64,000 bases of DNA. Origin: UKL13-2 sp038206765. Lineage in GTDB: Bacteria > Pseudomonadota > Gammaproteobacteria > Burkholderiales > Usitatibacteraceae. The translations under genes were made by a program, and so were the position numbers. This document shows, in pieces, positions 16,698 through 26,200 of this stretch. The notes beneath the pieces were generated by a model, which saw only the letters and a program-made list of their open reading frames with translations, did no database searches and was not told the origin of the DNA. Each line of letters starts with the position of its first letter. The first letter of the stretch is position 1. The stretch covers positions 62,001 to 126,000 of the forward strand of contig JBBRAM010000008.1 of the NCBI GenBank assembly GCA_038206765.1. Direction: 5' to 3'.

Positions 16698-17495
16698 TTA
16701 GAAATCTCGAATCACATGCTGCTGGCGACGGCTGACCGGCAACTTTTCGGCAACCCCTTTGAGTACCACGACCCAGTGCGTGCCGCTCCCCTCACCGTTA
16801 GCGGCCCCCTCGCCGCTTGGATCACCCTCACCAGATTCCGCTTTTTCAAATCCGGCAACGGCTTTATTCGCGACCAGCGCGCTGCGGTGGATGCGGGTAA
16901 ACATGCCGGCAAATTCTTCTTCTAGTTTGGTGAGCGATTCCTCAAGCAAATATTCTTTGGCGATGGTTTTAACGGTCACGTATTTCAGCTCTGCCCGTAA
17001 AAAAACAACATCATCGACCGGCACCAAAATAATCTTACCGCGCTCGTGAATCGATAAATGTTTGCGCCGCGATTTGGTGGCCTCGGCGATTGCATCTGCG
17101 GATTCTTGCTTAACAATGCGTGCTTTTTTGAGTGCCGCTAATAATCGTTCTTGCTTGATCGGCTTGAGTAAATAATCGACCGCGTTGAGTTCAAACGCCT
17201 GGACGGCGTATTGATCGAATGCGGTGGTGAAGATAAGCTTGGGTGGCTGCTCCAGCTTGGCGATATGCCGCGCGACTTCCAAGCCATCCATCATCGGCAT
17301 GCGAATATCGGTCAGCGCAATATCGATGCCGCCACGGTTGATGATGTCGATCGCCTCAAGTCCGTTCGCGGCCTCATCGGCGATGACAAGCGGAAACGCT
17401 TCTCGGCAATCATCAAGCAGGTCACGAAGCCTGCGCCTCGCGGGGGCTTCGTCGTCGATGATGAGAATTTTAGTCGGCAAATTTACGGGGCTCAT
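16698..17495 (-). CDS. algR: LytTR response regulator (AlgR-like)
   Basis: 265 residues. An N-terminal receiver domain carries the acidic pair in ILIIDDEAPARRRL, the phosphoacceptor Asp in IALTDIRMPMMDGLEV and the Lys in YLLKPIKQERL. The C-terminal LytTR DNA-binding domain starts near residue 140 (RKHLSIHERGKIILVPVDDV). A Gly/Glu-rich insert (ESGEGDPSGEGAANGEGSG) interrupts LytTR near its C-terminal end. The gene follows the LytS-type kinase on the same strand, and the pair is divergent from argH, the arrangement known for fimS/algZ-algR in Pseudomonas. Likely controls surface or motility functions; targets are unknown here. Confidence 0.85.
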   Translation of the reverse strand: MSPVNLPTKILIIDDEAPARRRLRDLLDDCREAFPLVIADEAANGLEAIDIINRGGIDIALTDIRMPMMDGLEVARHIAKLEQPPKLIFTTAFDQYAVQAFELNAVDYLLKPIKQERLLAALKKARIVKQESADAIAEATKSRRKHLSIHERGKIILVPVDDVVFLRAELKYVTVKTIAKEYLLEESLTKLEEEFAGMFTRIHRSALVANKAVAGFEKAESGEGDPSGEGAANGEGSGTHWVVVLKGVAEKLPVSRRQQHVIRDF

Positions 17496-17535
17496 GGAAA
17501 CTGATCTTATCTTAATTACCTTATTTACGTGCCGC

Positions 17536-17565
17536 GCTTAGCTCAGCTTAGCTTAGCTTAGCTTG
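17536..17565. repeat. Short tandem repeat, 5-bp unit
   Basis: Six consecutive units of GCTTA or a near variant (GCTTA, GCTCA, then three GCTTA, then GCTTG) lie in the 158-base gap between algZ and algR. Confidence 0.7.
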
Positions 17566-17653
17566 GTTAATACTCTTCGTTGACTCACACAGCCGCCGTC
17601 CTCAACCGCCTCACCTATCTCCCACTCTTAACTGCCTCACTGGTCTGCCCCGC

Positions 17654-18649
17654 TCATCTACCTCTGTTCGGCAGCGTAATCGTCACCAGGTATTGATCGC
17701 CGCGCACTTCGGCTTTCAGGCTCGCCTCGGCATCAAAGTGTAACTGCAAGCGTTCTTTGATATTAGCAATCGCCATGCGGTTGCCGGTGACGTGGCTGGA
17801 GCCGGGCGAAAACGGGTTGGTAAGACGAATATAAAATTGCTTTCCCTTATCCACAATTTCGATTTTTAGCTCGCCAATGCCGTGGTTACCGTCAAGCGGC
17901 TCGATGCCATGATAGACCGCGTTCTCGACCAACGGCTGCAAAATCAGCGGCGGCACAAACGCCCCTTTGGGCAAATTTTCAATTTGCCAGTTGATGACCA
18001 ACCGCTCGCCCAGCCGAATTTGCTCGATCTCTAAATAGCGGCGGCACAGCTCAATCTCTTCTTCGAGCGGGGTGAGCTTACGGTTATCGGCCATGAGCAC
18101 GCGGAACAGTTCGGCCATGTCTTCCAGCATGCGCTCAGCGCGTTTGGGTTCGGAGCGGATGAGTGAGAGGACAGCGTTGATGGAATTAAACAAAAAGTGT
18201 GGCCGAATGCGGGCTTGCAACGCCTGCAACCGCGCTTCGGTAAATGCGGGCGACAATGCGCGGGAGCGCAGATCAAAATAGAGCAACACGACCGCGGTGG
18301 CGAAAAGGAGGAAGAACGCAAATTGCCAAAACGGTGGCCGCTCGCTGAACGGCATAATGAACGGCATCAAATACCATAACCCCTCGCCCACAGCAGACTC
18401 TAAGGCAAAAATGGCTGAAACGCCTTGCCAGTAGCGGAGTTTGGCAAAAATTGGCTGCAGTGTGCAAGTTGCGATCAGCGACATCAGCATCGCCGGTTGG
18501 GCGAGTACGGAGATCGTCAAGTACTGCGTCGCCAACTCACGCCCCGCCTCTGCCCGCAAGATGGCGGCAGCAATCACCATCACGTTCACAATCGCCAACA
18601 GGCGCAACATGATTCCCAAATTGCAAAAATTCGGCAGCCGCGCGGCCAT
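17654..18649 (-). CDS. algZ: LytS/AlgZ-type sensor histidine kinase
   Basis: 331 residues. The first about 150 hold four to five predicted membrane helices with no large periplasmic domain. The His_kinase (LytS-type) domain then begins with the phosphoacceptor His in RIRPHFLFNSINAVLSLI. An HATPase domain has the N-box LQPLVENAVYHGIEPL and a short GNRMAIANIKERL G-box. It would phosphorylate the AlgR-like regulator encoded next. Start at 18649 (ATG) is the longest supported one; the region upstream toward argH is 220 bases long and may hold divergent promoters. Confidence 0.85.
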   Translation of the reverse strand: MAARLPNFCNLGIMLRLLAIVNVMVIAAAILRAEAGRELATQYLTISVLAQPAMLMSLIATCTLQPIFAKLRYWQGVSAIFALESAVGEGLWYLMPFIMPFSERPPFWQFAFFLLFATAVVLLYFDLRSRALSPAFTEARLQALQARIRPHFLFNSINAVLSLIRSEPKRAERMLEDMAELFRVLMADNRKLTPLEEEIELCRRYLEIEQIRLGERLVINWQIENLPKGAFVPPLILQPLVENAVYHGIEPLDGNHGIGELKIEIVDKGKQFYIRLTNPFSPGSSHVTGNRMAIANIKERLQLHFDAEASLKAEVRGDQYLVTITLPNRGR

Positions 18650-18869
18650 ATTCGCTGATTCAACTGCGGTCGAGGGTGCGACGGGAGTAGCGCTTAAGGG
18701 CGACGGTTTGTCGTTGGCTTGTTTTATACTGATCTCGCTTTGGGTTTGTTGGATGTAGGCTATAAACGCAAGCTAGTCTATCAAGTGCAGTCACCGCGGA
18801 CGGCGCAACATTGATTCTGCGCGAATCCAAACAAAATCGCCACAAAAACTAATCTACTGAAATCACATC

Positions 18870-20288
18870 ATGGCCAACTCTCCAAGCTCACTATCACCTT
18901 CATCATCCCCCGCCGCTTGGTCAGGCCGCTTCTCTGAGCCCGTCACCGATTTAGTGAAACGCTTCACCGCCTCTGTGACTTTCGACAAACGCTTGGCCGA
19001 AGTCGATATCCAGGGCTCACTCGCCCACGCGGCGATGCTCAGAAAAGTTGGCGTCCTCACTGCGCACGACTTGGCGGAAATCGAGCGCGGCATGGCGATC
19101 ATTTTGGCCGAAGTCCGCGCGGGCACATTTGATTGGTCGATTGATCGTGAAGACGTTCACATGAATATTGAAGCGCGGCTCGTCGCCCTGATCGGCGATG
19201 CGGGTAAGCGCCTCCACACGGGGCGTTCGCGGAACGACCAGGTCGCAACCGACATTCGCCTTTGGCTGCGCGGCGAGATTGACAACATCATCGTGCTATT
19301 GCGCGCCACCCAGCTTGCTTTTATCAACATGGCGGATCAGCACGCCGACACCATTATGCCCGGCTTCACGCACCTGCAAGTGGCGCAGCCGGTGACGTTC
19401 GGCCATCACCTCATGGCATATGTGGAAATGCTGTCGCGCGATGAAGCCCGGATGATCGATTGCCGCAAGCGCGTGAACCGATCACCGCTCGGTGCGGCCG
19501 CATTGGCAGGCACGACGTTCCCGATTGATCGTGAAATGACCGCGTCCAGCCTAGGGTTTGACGGGGTTTGTGAGAATTCACTTGATGCCGTTTCGGATCG
19601 GGATTTTGCGATTGAATTTGTTTCTGCTAGCGCCTTGGTGATGACGCATCTCTCGCGGTTTTCGGAAGAGCTGATTATCTGGATGAGCCAATCCGTTGCG
19701 TTTATTGATCTGCCGGACCGGTTTTGCTATTCATCATCGATCATGCCGCAGAAAAAAAACCCTGACGTGCCCGAACTGATTCGCGGCAAAACCGGGCGGG
19801 TGAACGGGCATTTGGTCGCGTTGCTCACCCTCATGAAAGGCCAGCCGCTCGCTTACAACAAAGACAACCAGGAAGACAAAGAACCGCTGTTTGACACGGT
19901 TGATACCGTTCGCGATTCGCTCACCATCATGGCGGATTTGACGGCCAATATTGTGGTGAAAAAAGACAATATGCGCGCCGCCGTGATGAAGGGCTTCGCC
20001 ACCGCAACCGACTTGGCAGATTACTTGGTGAAAAAAGGATTGCCGTTTCGCGATGCGCATGAAGCCGTTGCGACGGCGGTTCGTGTGGCAGGCGAATCCA
20101 GGCGCGGGCTGGAGCAATTGACGCTGGCGGAGTTGCAGCAGTTTTCAGTGTTGATTGGCGATGATGCGAAGGCAGTGTTGGTGCCAGAAGGCTCAGCTGC
20201 CGCGCGGGATCATGTGGGCGGGACGGCGCCCGCGCAGGTGAAGGCGGCGGTTACGCGGGCTAGGGGACGGTTAAATAGCGTATCGTAA
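18870..20288 (+). CDS. argH: Argininosuccinate lyase
   Basis: 472 residues, near the usual 460. The fumarase/aspartase superfamily signature SSIMPQKKNPDVPELIRGK lies near residue 287 and includes the catalytic Ser loop. Other conserved parts are WSGRFSEPVTDLV near the N-terminus, HTGRSRNDQVATD and MPGFTHLQVAQPVTFGHH. It catalyses the last step of arginine synthesis, cleaving argininosuccinate to arginine and fumarate in the cytoplasm. The N-terminal Ser/Pro-rich extension of about 15 residues is unusual but harmless. Divergent from algZ. Confidence 0.96.
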   Translation: MANSPSSLSPSSSPAAWSGRFSEPVTDLVKRFTASVTFDKRLAEVDIQGSLAHAAMLRKVGVLTAHDLAEIERGMAIILAEVRAGTFDWSIDREDVHMNIEARLVALIGDAGKRLHTGRSRNDQVATDIRLWLRGEIDNIIVLLRATQLAFINMADQHADTIMPGFTHLQVAQPVTFGHHLMAYVEMLSRDEARMIDCRKRVNRSPLGAAALAGTTFPIDREMTASSLGFDGVCENSLDAVSDRDFAIEFVSASALVMTHLSRFSEELIIWMSQSVAFIDLPDRFCYSSSIMPQKKNPDVPELIRGKTGRVNGHLVALLTLMKGQPLAYNKDNQEDKEPLFDTVDTVRDSLTIMADLTANIVVKKDNMRAAVMKGFATATDLADYLVKKGLPFRDAHEAVATAVRVAGESRRGLEQLTLAELQQFSVLIGDDAKAVLVPEGSAAARDHVGGTAPAQVKAAVTRARGRLNSVS

Positions 20289-20294
20289 ATGCGG

Positions 20295-20322
20295 CGAAAC
20301 TCTAGGCTGGGCGCGGTCTTTC
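20295..20322. repeat. Dispersed intergenic repeat, copy A
   Basis: GAAACTCTAGGCTGGGCGCGG followed by TCTTT lies directly after argH, between convergent genes. It shares its core with copies at 30176, 43152 and, partly, 44840. The 196-base argH/20485 gap shows nothing else clear. Confidence 0.65.
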
Positions 20323-20484
20323 AGCCGGCACAGCCCGGCCGCGACGAGGATATTTCGGTCATCGCGTTTCGGTAGCCAGGACGAGCGAGGCGACTCCGGG
20401 GACGATTGGCAAATTACCGACAATCCCAGAATTCGACCGCCGCCGAGCCTCTAGCCAAGTCCTAACGATACGCAACATCACCGC

Positions 20485-22740
20485 TCAGCGGAAATCCTCC
20501 AGCGACCAGCGATTGGCCTCCACACTCGAACTAAATTGTGCGGCAAGCTGGATTTCAAATCGTATTTGCCCGTCAAGTCTGCGTGGGATGCCGAAGCGCA
20601 GCACGTTGTTACCGACACGCCATTCCATGACGCGGCGGAAGGTGCCCGCGTTTAGATCATTAGTCAGCTGTTGGCTGAAATTACCTTGTGTGGAATTAAT
20701 AGTTGGCGAACCGTAGGCGCGCAACAATGATTCCTGTATGCGCTCGTATTGGCGCTGCAACTCGGCGCTGGTGTCACTGGGATTGGGATCAACCACGATT
20801 GCGGCAATGGCCACCCGCTCGCCACTGATTTTGGCAACGACGCGCTGTCTTGAGGTGATTTGATTAAATATTTGCGCTTCCGAAACACGATAATCACCCT
20901 GTGTTGCAAAGGCGGCAATGCGGAATTGTGCGGCCAAACCTTCCAAATTGGCTAACGGGGTATTGGGGCCCATTGCGGCTATGTCAAAGCCTGATCCGGC
21001 GATACTGGCCGCCCCGGCATCGAAGCCACTTCCGTTTCCACCAACTGCCCGCGCCGATGCGCGATCAAACGGAATCGAAATCGAGAAACCGATGCGTTGT
21101 GCTTGCGCATGTTGGTCTACCGGGCTCACCCGGCTGATCGCTTCGCCATCTACAGTAAGGCGGAATGATCGTGCGCTGTAGGAGTAAGAAAACGCAGTTT
21201 GCTTGCCGGATGCATCGACAATCGCGTCGGATAATTTAAGCGTGGTCGTTGCACGAGAAAACGTGAAGCTGTGGTTATCACGGCTGGCAGTGAAGAGCAG
21301 TGTCGGTGAAAATGATTTTTGTGTGCCTGTCGTATCTACCTGATTGCGCCACGTGATGCCGGGCGAAAAAGTGCCACGAATGCCAGACCAATCAAACGGC
21401 AAACCGGCCTGTACAAACCAGTCGCGCGAGTAGGCGGCGGTCTTGGCTACTTCGCTTTCTGCACGGCGCCCGCTAAATCCCGAGCGAATATTGTTGCCGC
21501 CCAAAAACGAATAGCTAACTTCAACGCGACCGTTGGCGAGCCGGTCACGCAATGAATCATCCACAGCCCGGCGTTGTTGAATCGCCAGATCTGTATTGAT
21601 AAAGAGCTTATCGATCACCGGCCCGTTGAGTGTTGTCTGCGCAGTGCGCGATTTGATCTCACGCCCGGAATCCCAGCCATCGCGCGATTGCAATGCGCGC
21701 ACAACTATATTTTGCCCTGTTAAAAAACGCCACGACGCTTGCAGGGTGGTCTGCTCGGAATCGGCTGGCGCCGCGGCACCGCTGGGGCGATAGCCCTGCC
21801 CCGCGCGCTCCCAGCGCGCCAAATAATTGAGCGGCAAATTGATCACACGGCCTTCGACAGTGACCATACTCGCCTGATCGTGAACGCCCGCTTGTCCATC
21901 TGCTGCACCACGAAACAGTGCGCGTTCACCTTGGATATAGAGGCGTTGCCAGGATTGGTTAATGGTTTGCAAATAGCCCAAACTGGTGACCGATTGTGAA
22001 TAGCCCGGATAACCTGAATTAGTTGTGCTGCCTGAAGCCCCAGCACCGGCGCGGCGATTGGCCCAGGTGTTGGATAAATTGAAGGTCCCAATTGGCGTTT
22101 CTTCCAGCAACCAACCGACGCTGGCAAAGCGATCATTGGGCGTCTCGGCGCCGTTGGTGTGCCGATATGAAGTGGCGCTGGTGCCGGCCGCCAACAACAC
22201 GGACTGCCGTTTCCCCAACGTCGTTTCAGGTTGCCATTCAACTTGTCCGCCGCGTAAACCGCGCTGCAAGGTACGCAACGATTGGTACGCAAAAATATCC
22301 CCTGCTTCGGCGCGAAACGGAATCGCAGCGTCACCTTTTTCCCAAAGCGCTTTCAACTGCTGAACAACGCCGCCGCGCTCATTTCCACGGTAGGCAGATT
22401 CATTAATGGCCGCCGTAATCTGCGCGGACATTTTTTCGTAGGCAGAAATACGTCGGGCGAAAGTGGCTGCGAAATCGCTGTAATACTGACTGCCGGTGCT
22501 GGCGTAGGGGGCGATATCCGCGTCACCACTCACCGCATAATGATCCCACCTCGCATTGACCGAGCCGGATAGTTGCCACTCTTCTCCCGTAGGCGCGGCA
22601 TTGACGGCTTGCGCATTAACGGGTGCAACAGAGACGCAGAAAGCAAAAACCGCACAAACAGCACAAATAGCGCAACGATTGATCGCGACCAACCATCGCG
22701 AGACAGGTAACAGTCGTTGCGCATCATGAACAAGCGACAT
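20485..22740 (-). CDS. Predicted outer-membrane beta-barrel protein, last gene of surface-protein operon
   Basis: 751 residues from the ATG at 22740, which follows the upstream stop in the junction TGATATG; a longer in-frame start at 22812 lies inside the upstream gene and is rejected. A signal peptide runs to about VAPVNAQA. The body is rich in alternating, aromatic-containing strands (LSGSVNARWDHYAVSG, FNLSNTWANRR, HSFTFSRATTTLKLSD, FSYSYSARSFRLTVDGEAIS), as expected for a large beta-barrel. The last about 150 residues (RVVAKISGERVAIAAIVVDP, then RRVMEWRVGNNVLRFGIPRR) look like a separate soluble domain. No known transporter family is recognised. Coupling to an Ig-like giant suggests a role in its export, anchoring or surface display; this is inference. 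Confidence 0.7.
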   Translation of the reverse strand: MSLVHDAQRLLPVSRWLVAINRCAICAVCAVFAFCVSVAPVNAQAVNAAPTGEEWQLSGSVNARWDHYAVSGDADIAPYASTGSQYYSDFAATFARRISAYEKMSAQITAAINESAYRGNERGGVVQQLKALWEKGDAAIPFRAEAGDIFAYQSLRTLQRGLRGGQVEWQPETTLGKRQSVLLAAGTSATSYRHTNGAETPNDRFASVGWLLEETPIGTFNLSNTWANRRAGAGASGSTTNSGYPGYSQSVTSLGYLQTINQSWQRLYIQGERALFRGAADGQAGVHDQASMVTVEGRVINLPLNYLARWERAGQGYRPSGAAAPADSEQTTLQASWRFLTGQNIVVRALQSRDGWDSGREIKSRTAQTTLNGPVIDKLFINTDLAIQQRRAVDDSLRDRLANGRVEVSYSFLGGNNIRSGFSGRRAESEVAKTAAYSRDWFVQAGLPFDWSGIRGTFSPGITWRNQVDTTGTQKSFSPTLLFTASRDNHSFTFSRATTTLKLSDAIVDASGKQTAFSYSYSARSFRLTVDGEAISRVSPVDQHAQAQRIGFSISIPFDRASARAVGGNGSGFDAGAASIAGSGFDIAAMGPNTPLANLEGLAAQFRIAAFATQGDYRVSEAQIFNQITSRQRVVAKISGERVAIAAIVVDPNPSDTSAELQRQYERIQESLLRAYGSPTINSTQGNFSQQLTNDLNAGTFRRVMEWRVGNNVLRFGIPRRLDGQIRFEIQLAAQFSSSVEANRWSLEDFR

Positions 22741-22741
22741 A

Positions 22742-23281
22742 TCAGAACGCCTCCGTGATGCGCAGCGTAAATTCATTGCTGCCTGGCAACCGCACAAATC
22801 CGGCGCGTCCATCGAGGAATTCGATTTGGGTTTCCACCACGGCGTTCACCAAGCTGACCACACTCGGTGCTTGATTGGGTCTGACTGGTTCGCGGCTCAA
22901 TTGCTGATCGAGCACACTTACGCTGCGAATACTCAATACGACCAACTTGGCGTCGCGCGGCAGCGTGAAGCGGAACACATCTTCGAGCCGCAGACCGTTG
23001 GCAAAATCGCGGTCCAAATACCCTTCCAACCGGCCCGAATTCCAAGCGTTGGCAATATCGCGCACGGCTTTTTCAACCACCTCGCGCGGCACCGCGCGCG
23101 GGCTGCTCAATCGCAGGGCAGGCGCAGCAGGCGTGGCGATGGGATTGATGCTGCGAAAATCGCGCAGCTGCGCACTGGCGTGGGTCATGCTCAAGATTGA
23201 ACACGTTGCGAGCAAAGCGGCAAGTCCGAGCTTGATCGTCGCTCTAATGTTGTTTTTTATGGGCTTAGGTTGCTGGTGCAT
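22742..23281 (-). CDS. Secreted hypothetical protein, middle gene of surface-protein operon
   Basis: 179 residues. A hydrophobic signal segment (LGLAALLATCSILSMTHASA) predicts export; there is no clear lipobox Cys at the cleavage site. The mature part has a helical stretch (REVVEKAVRDIANAWNSGRL) and beta-rich C-terminal half ending GFVRLPGSNEFTLRITEAF. It is probably periplasmic. It is joined to the upstream Ig-like gene by TGATATG and to the downstream barrel gene by the same junction, so the three are translated together. Function unknown; an adaptor or chaperone between the two large partners is possible. Confidence 0.65.
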   Translation of the reverse strand: MHQQPKPIKNNIRATIKLGLAALLATCSILSMTHASAQLRDFRSINPIATPAAPALRLSSPRAVPREVVEKAVRDIANAWNSGRLEGYLDRDFANGLRLEDVFRFTLPRDAKLVVLSIRSVSVLDQQLSREPVRPNQAPSVVSLVNAVVETQIEFLDGRAGFVRLPGSNEFTLRITEAF

Positions 23282-23282
23282 A

Positions 23283-26200
23283 TCAAGGTCCTATCGAGCC
23301 GGTAGTTGTTTCAAAGAATCGGCCGCCGAGTACCGACGCGCTAAATGTGTGCGGGCCCGGTTCAGAGCAACCGATGCTCGCAGACGCACGGCCCTGTGCG
23401 TCAGTGACGACGTTTATGCTTCGGCTATTGCCAGCGAATCGACAACCTGACATGCCGGCCGACGAGCCTAAACTTACCGTTAAGGCCGATAGTGGATTAC
23501 CCCAGTTGTTGACAAGCTGCACGCTCACCGTGCCGCCTGATGCACGGCTGCCGCCCCCTTGTAAATTGAATGTCACATCTTGAATGCCCGCCACCACCGC
23601 CATATCAAACGACACATAGGAAGCTGTGCTTGGTGATCGCGCTTGCACTGTGTAGGCGCCCACGGTGCGACCATTGCTCAAGTCGCAGACTTCCGCGATA
23701 CCCATCGAATCGGTTTTAACAGTTTCTGTTGCTGTGCCAGTCGATGAAAACTCTGCTAGTCCAGTGGGTACCGTAAAGGTGACGGAGGCCTCGGAGACGG
23801 CGCCGAGCGCATTGGTGACTTGGACTCGCAGGCACGCGAGCGCTGCAAACTCTTCGTTGCTTTGATTGTTACCCGCAATAATTGAAAGTACGTTGCTAAC
23901 CGCAGCTGTATTAGTGAGATTAAAACTGGCAGGCGTCGCTACGCCGCTGACCGTCGCTATAACGGCGTAATTGCCTACCAAATTACCCCCCACACTGTTC
24001 GCCGTTAAGGTTGGCGCAGTAGCGACGCCCATTGCGTCCGTCACTGCGGTTGCACTGGGCAGCGTGCCAAACAACCCTGAGGCCCCCGAGGTTGGCGCAG
24101 TGAACGTAACCGAAACTCCCGCCACTGGCGCATTGCCGGCATTGCGCACGATGGCACGCAAAGGCTGCGCAAAGGGCGTATTGATATTTGCCGATTGACC
24201 GCTGCCGGAGAGGACGCTGATGCTCGCCGGTACGGCCAATGCAGTGTTGTTCAGGTTGAAATTTACGCTGCCTGCGTCGACAACATTTGCGGTTACCACA
24301 AATGAGCCGCTTAACGCATTCGCCAACGCCGTTGGCGCTATCGCCACGCCGACGGCGTTGGTGTTGACGTTTATCGACGTCATGCCGCCAAAGCTCACAC
24401 TGGCACCGGTGCTGGGCGCTGTGAATGTCACCGCTACATTGCCGAGCGGCGTGCCATTTACCTGCCGCACAATGACTGATAATGGTAAGGCATAGTTGCT
24501 TGAGACCGGTGCACTTTGGGCATCACCGCTTTGAATCGAGATCGTGGGTATCGGCGAGACCAGATTCGTTAACTTAAACCTTGCTGGCGCAGCGACATCG
24601 GTGACACTGGCTTCGACCTCGTAGCTGCCCGGCACGTTATTGGCGAGGGGTACTGGTGAAACTGCACGTCCTGTTGCATCCGTTATTGCAGTGGCTTGGC
24701 GCTGAAAACCACCACTAAATACCAACGACACCCCATTCGCCGGTGCGCTGAACGTGACCAAGACGCCGACTAACGGACTGCCCTGGGCGTCGCTAACCTT
24801 GGCGGTCAAGCCGGTAGCGAAGCTCGTGTTTAAATACGTTCCCTGTCCGCTTCCGCCATCAACGGTAATCGTTGAGGGGCCGCCCACTAAGTTGGTCAGC
24901 GCAAATGTGGCTGGTGTCACGACGGCCGAAACCGTAGCGGTGACTTCATGTGGGCCGGTGCTGTTGTTGGCGCGCAGTATGGGCGACGTCGCCACACCGG
25001 TTGCATCGGATACTGCATTGACGATAGCCGCACCGTTGAACGATCCGCCAGCGGTTTGACCTGTGAGTGATGTGCTGCGGAATGACACGGTGATACCCGG
25101 CAACAAGTTGCCCAGACGATCCCGTACCTCGGCTTTAAACGGCAGCATAAAATTCTCGCCGATGCGTGCCATTTGTGGCGTTCCGGCTAGCGCGGTTACT
25201 TTGGCAGGAACGTCGGCCCGGTTGGTTATCGAAAATGCGGCGGACGCGGCAACCCCGGCGGCAGTCGCGTTAACCACAAAGCTGCCAGGAAGGTTATTCG
25301 TTTTGGTGAGACCGAGCGTAGCGGTTCCGTCCGCAGCGGTGGTAGCCCGCGCCACATTTGCGCTGCCGAATTGTAGCGAAGCGCCGGAAGCAGGTGCTGC
25401 AAAAGACACAACAATATTGGCGACCGGATTGCCGGATTGATCGCTCACCAACGCGCGCAGTGGTGTTGCTAGCGGCGTATCAACGGTTGCCGTTTGCGGT
25501 GAACCTGACACAATTGTTATGTTCGCTGGCAAACCGGCGGTGTTCGCCAAGGCAAAACTGACCGCCGATGCGCCGCCTGCTGCGGATGCGGTGATGCTAA
25601 AGTTACCAGCAAAGGCGTTGGCTCGCACCGATGGCACGGAGGCGAATCCGGTCGTATCGGTATTGATAGTGACGGCAGTCGTGCCATTGAACGTCGCCGA
25701 TGCGGTTGTTGCTGAGGCGGCTGTCGCTGTGAACCGAATCGCCGCACCCGCAACCGGATTTTGCGCGGTATCGGTTACGCGCACTTTGAGTGGCGCAGCA
25801 AAATCGGTATTGACCGTTGCACTTTGGCCGCTTCCCGATATCAAGACAAGCGTTGGTGGGCCGTCCGCGGTATTGGCTAACTCAAAATAAACCGGTGTAC
25901 TCACCGACGGTGTGGACGCGCTTACGCGATAGCGCCCGGCTTGCCCCGATGCCACCAAGTCGGGAAAACTTGCGATGCCGTTGTTATCTGTTAGCACCGG
26001 CAAAAACACATGCCGTGGACCGAGGCTTGCCGTTGCGCCGTTGACGGGCACGTTAAACGTCACGGGAACGCGCGCAGCCGGAGCGCCGTTGGCGAATTTG
26101 ATTTGCACGGCGAGTGGTTTAAATGGTTTCCCCAGCTGTGCTGATTGCGGCGTGCCGGACACAGCCGACATAAGTCGGCGAGTGACGCCACCGCTACCAC

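Noticed and set aside
17847..17855. TTATCCACA, a DnaA-box match
   Set aside because: A single copy inside the algZ coding region with no cluster of boxes nearby; not an origin.
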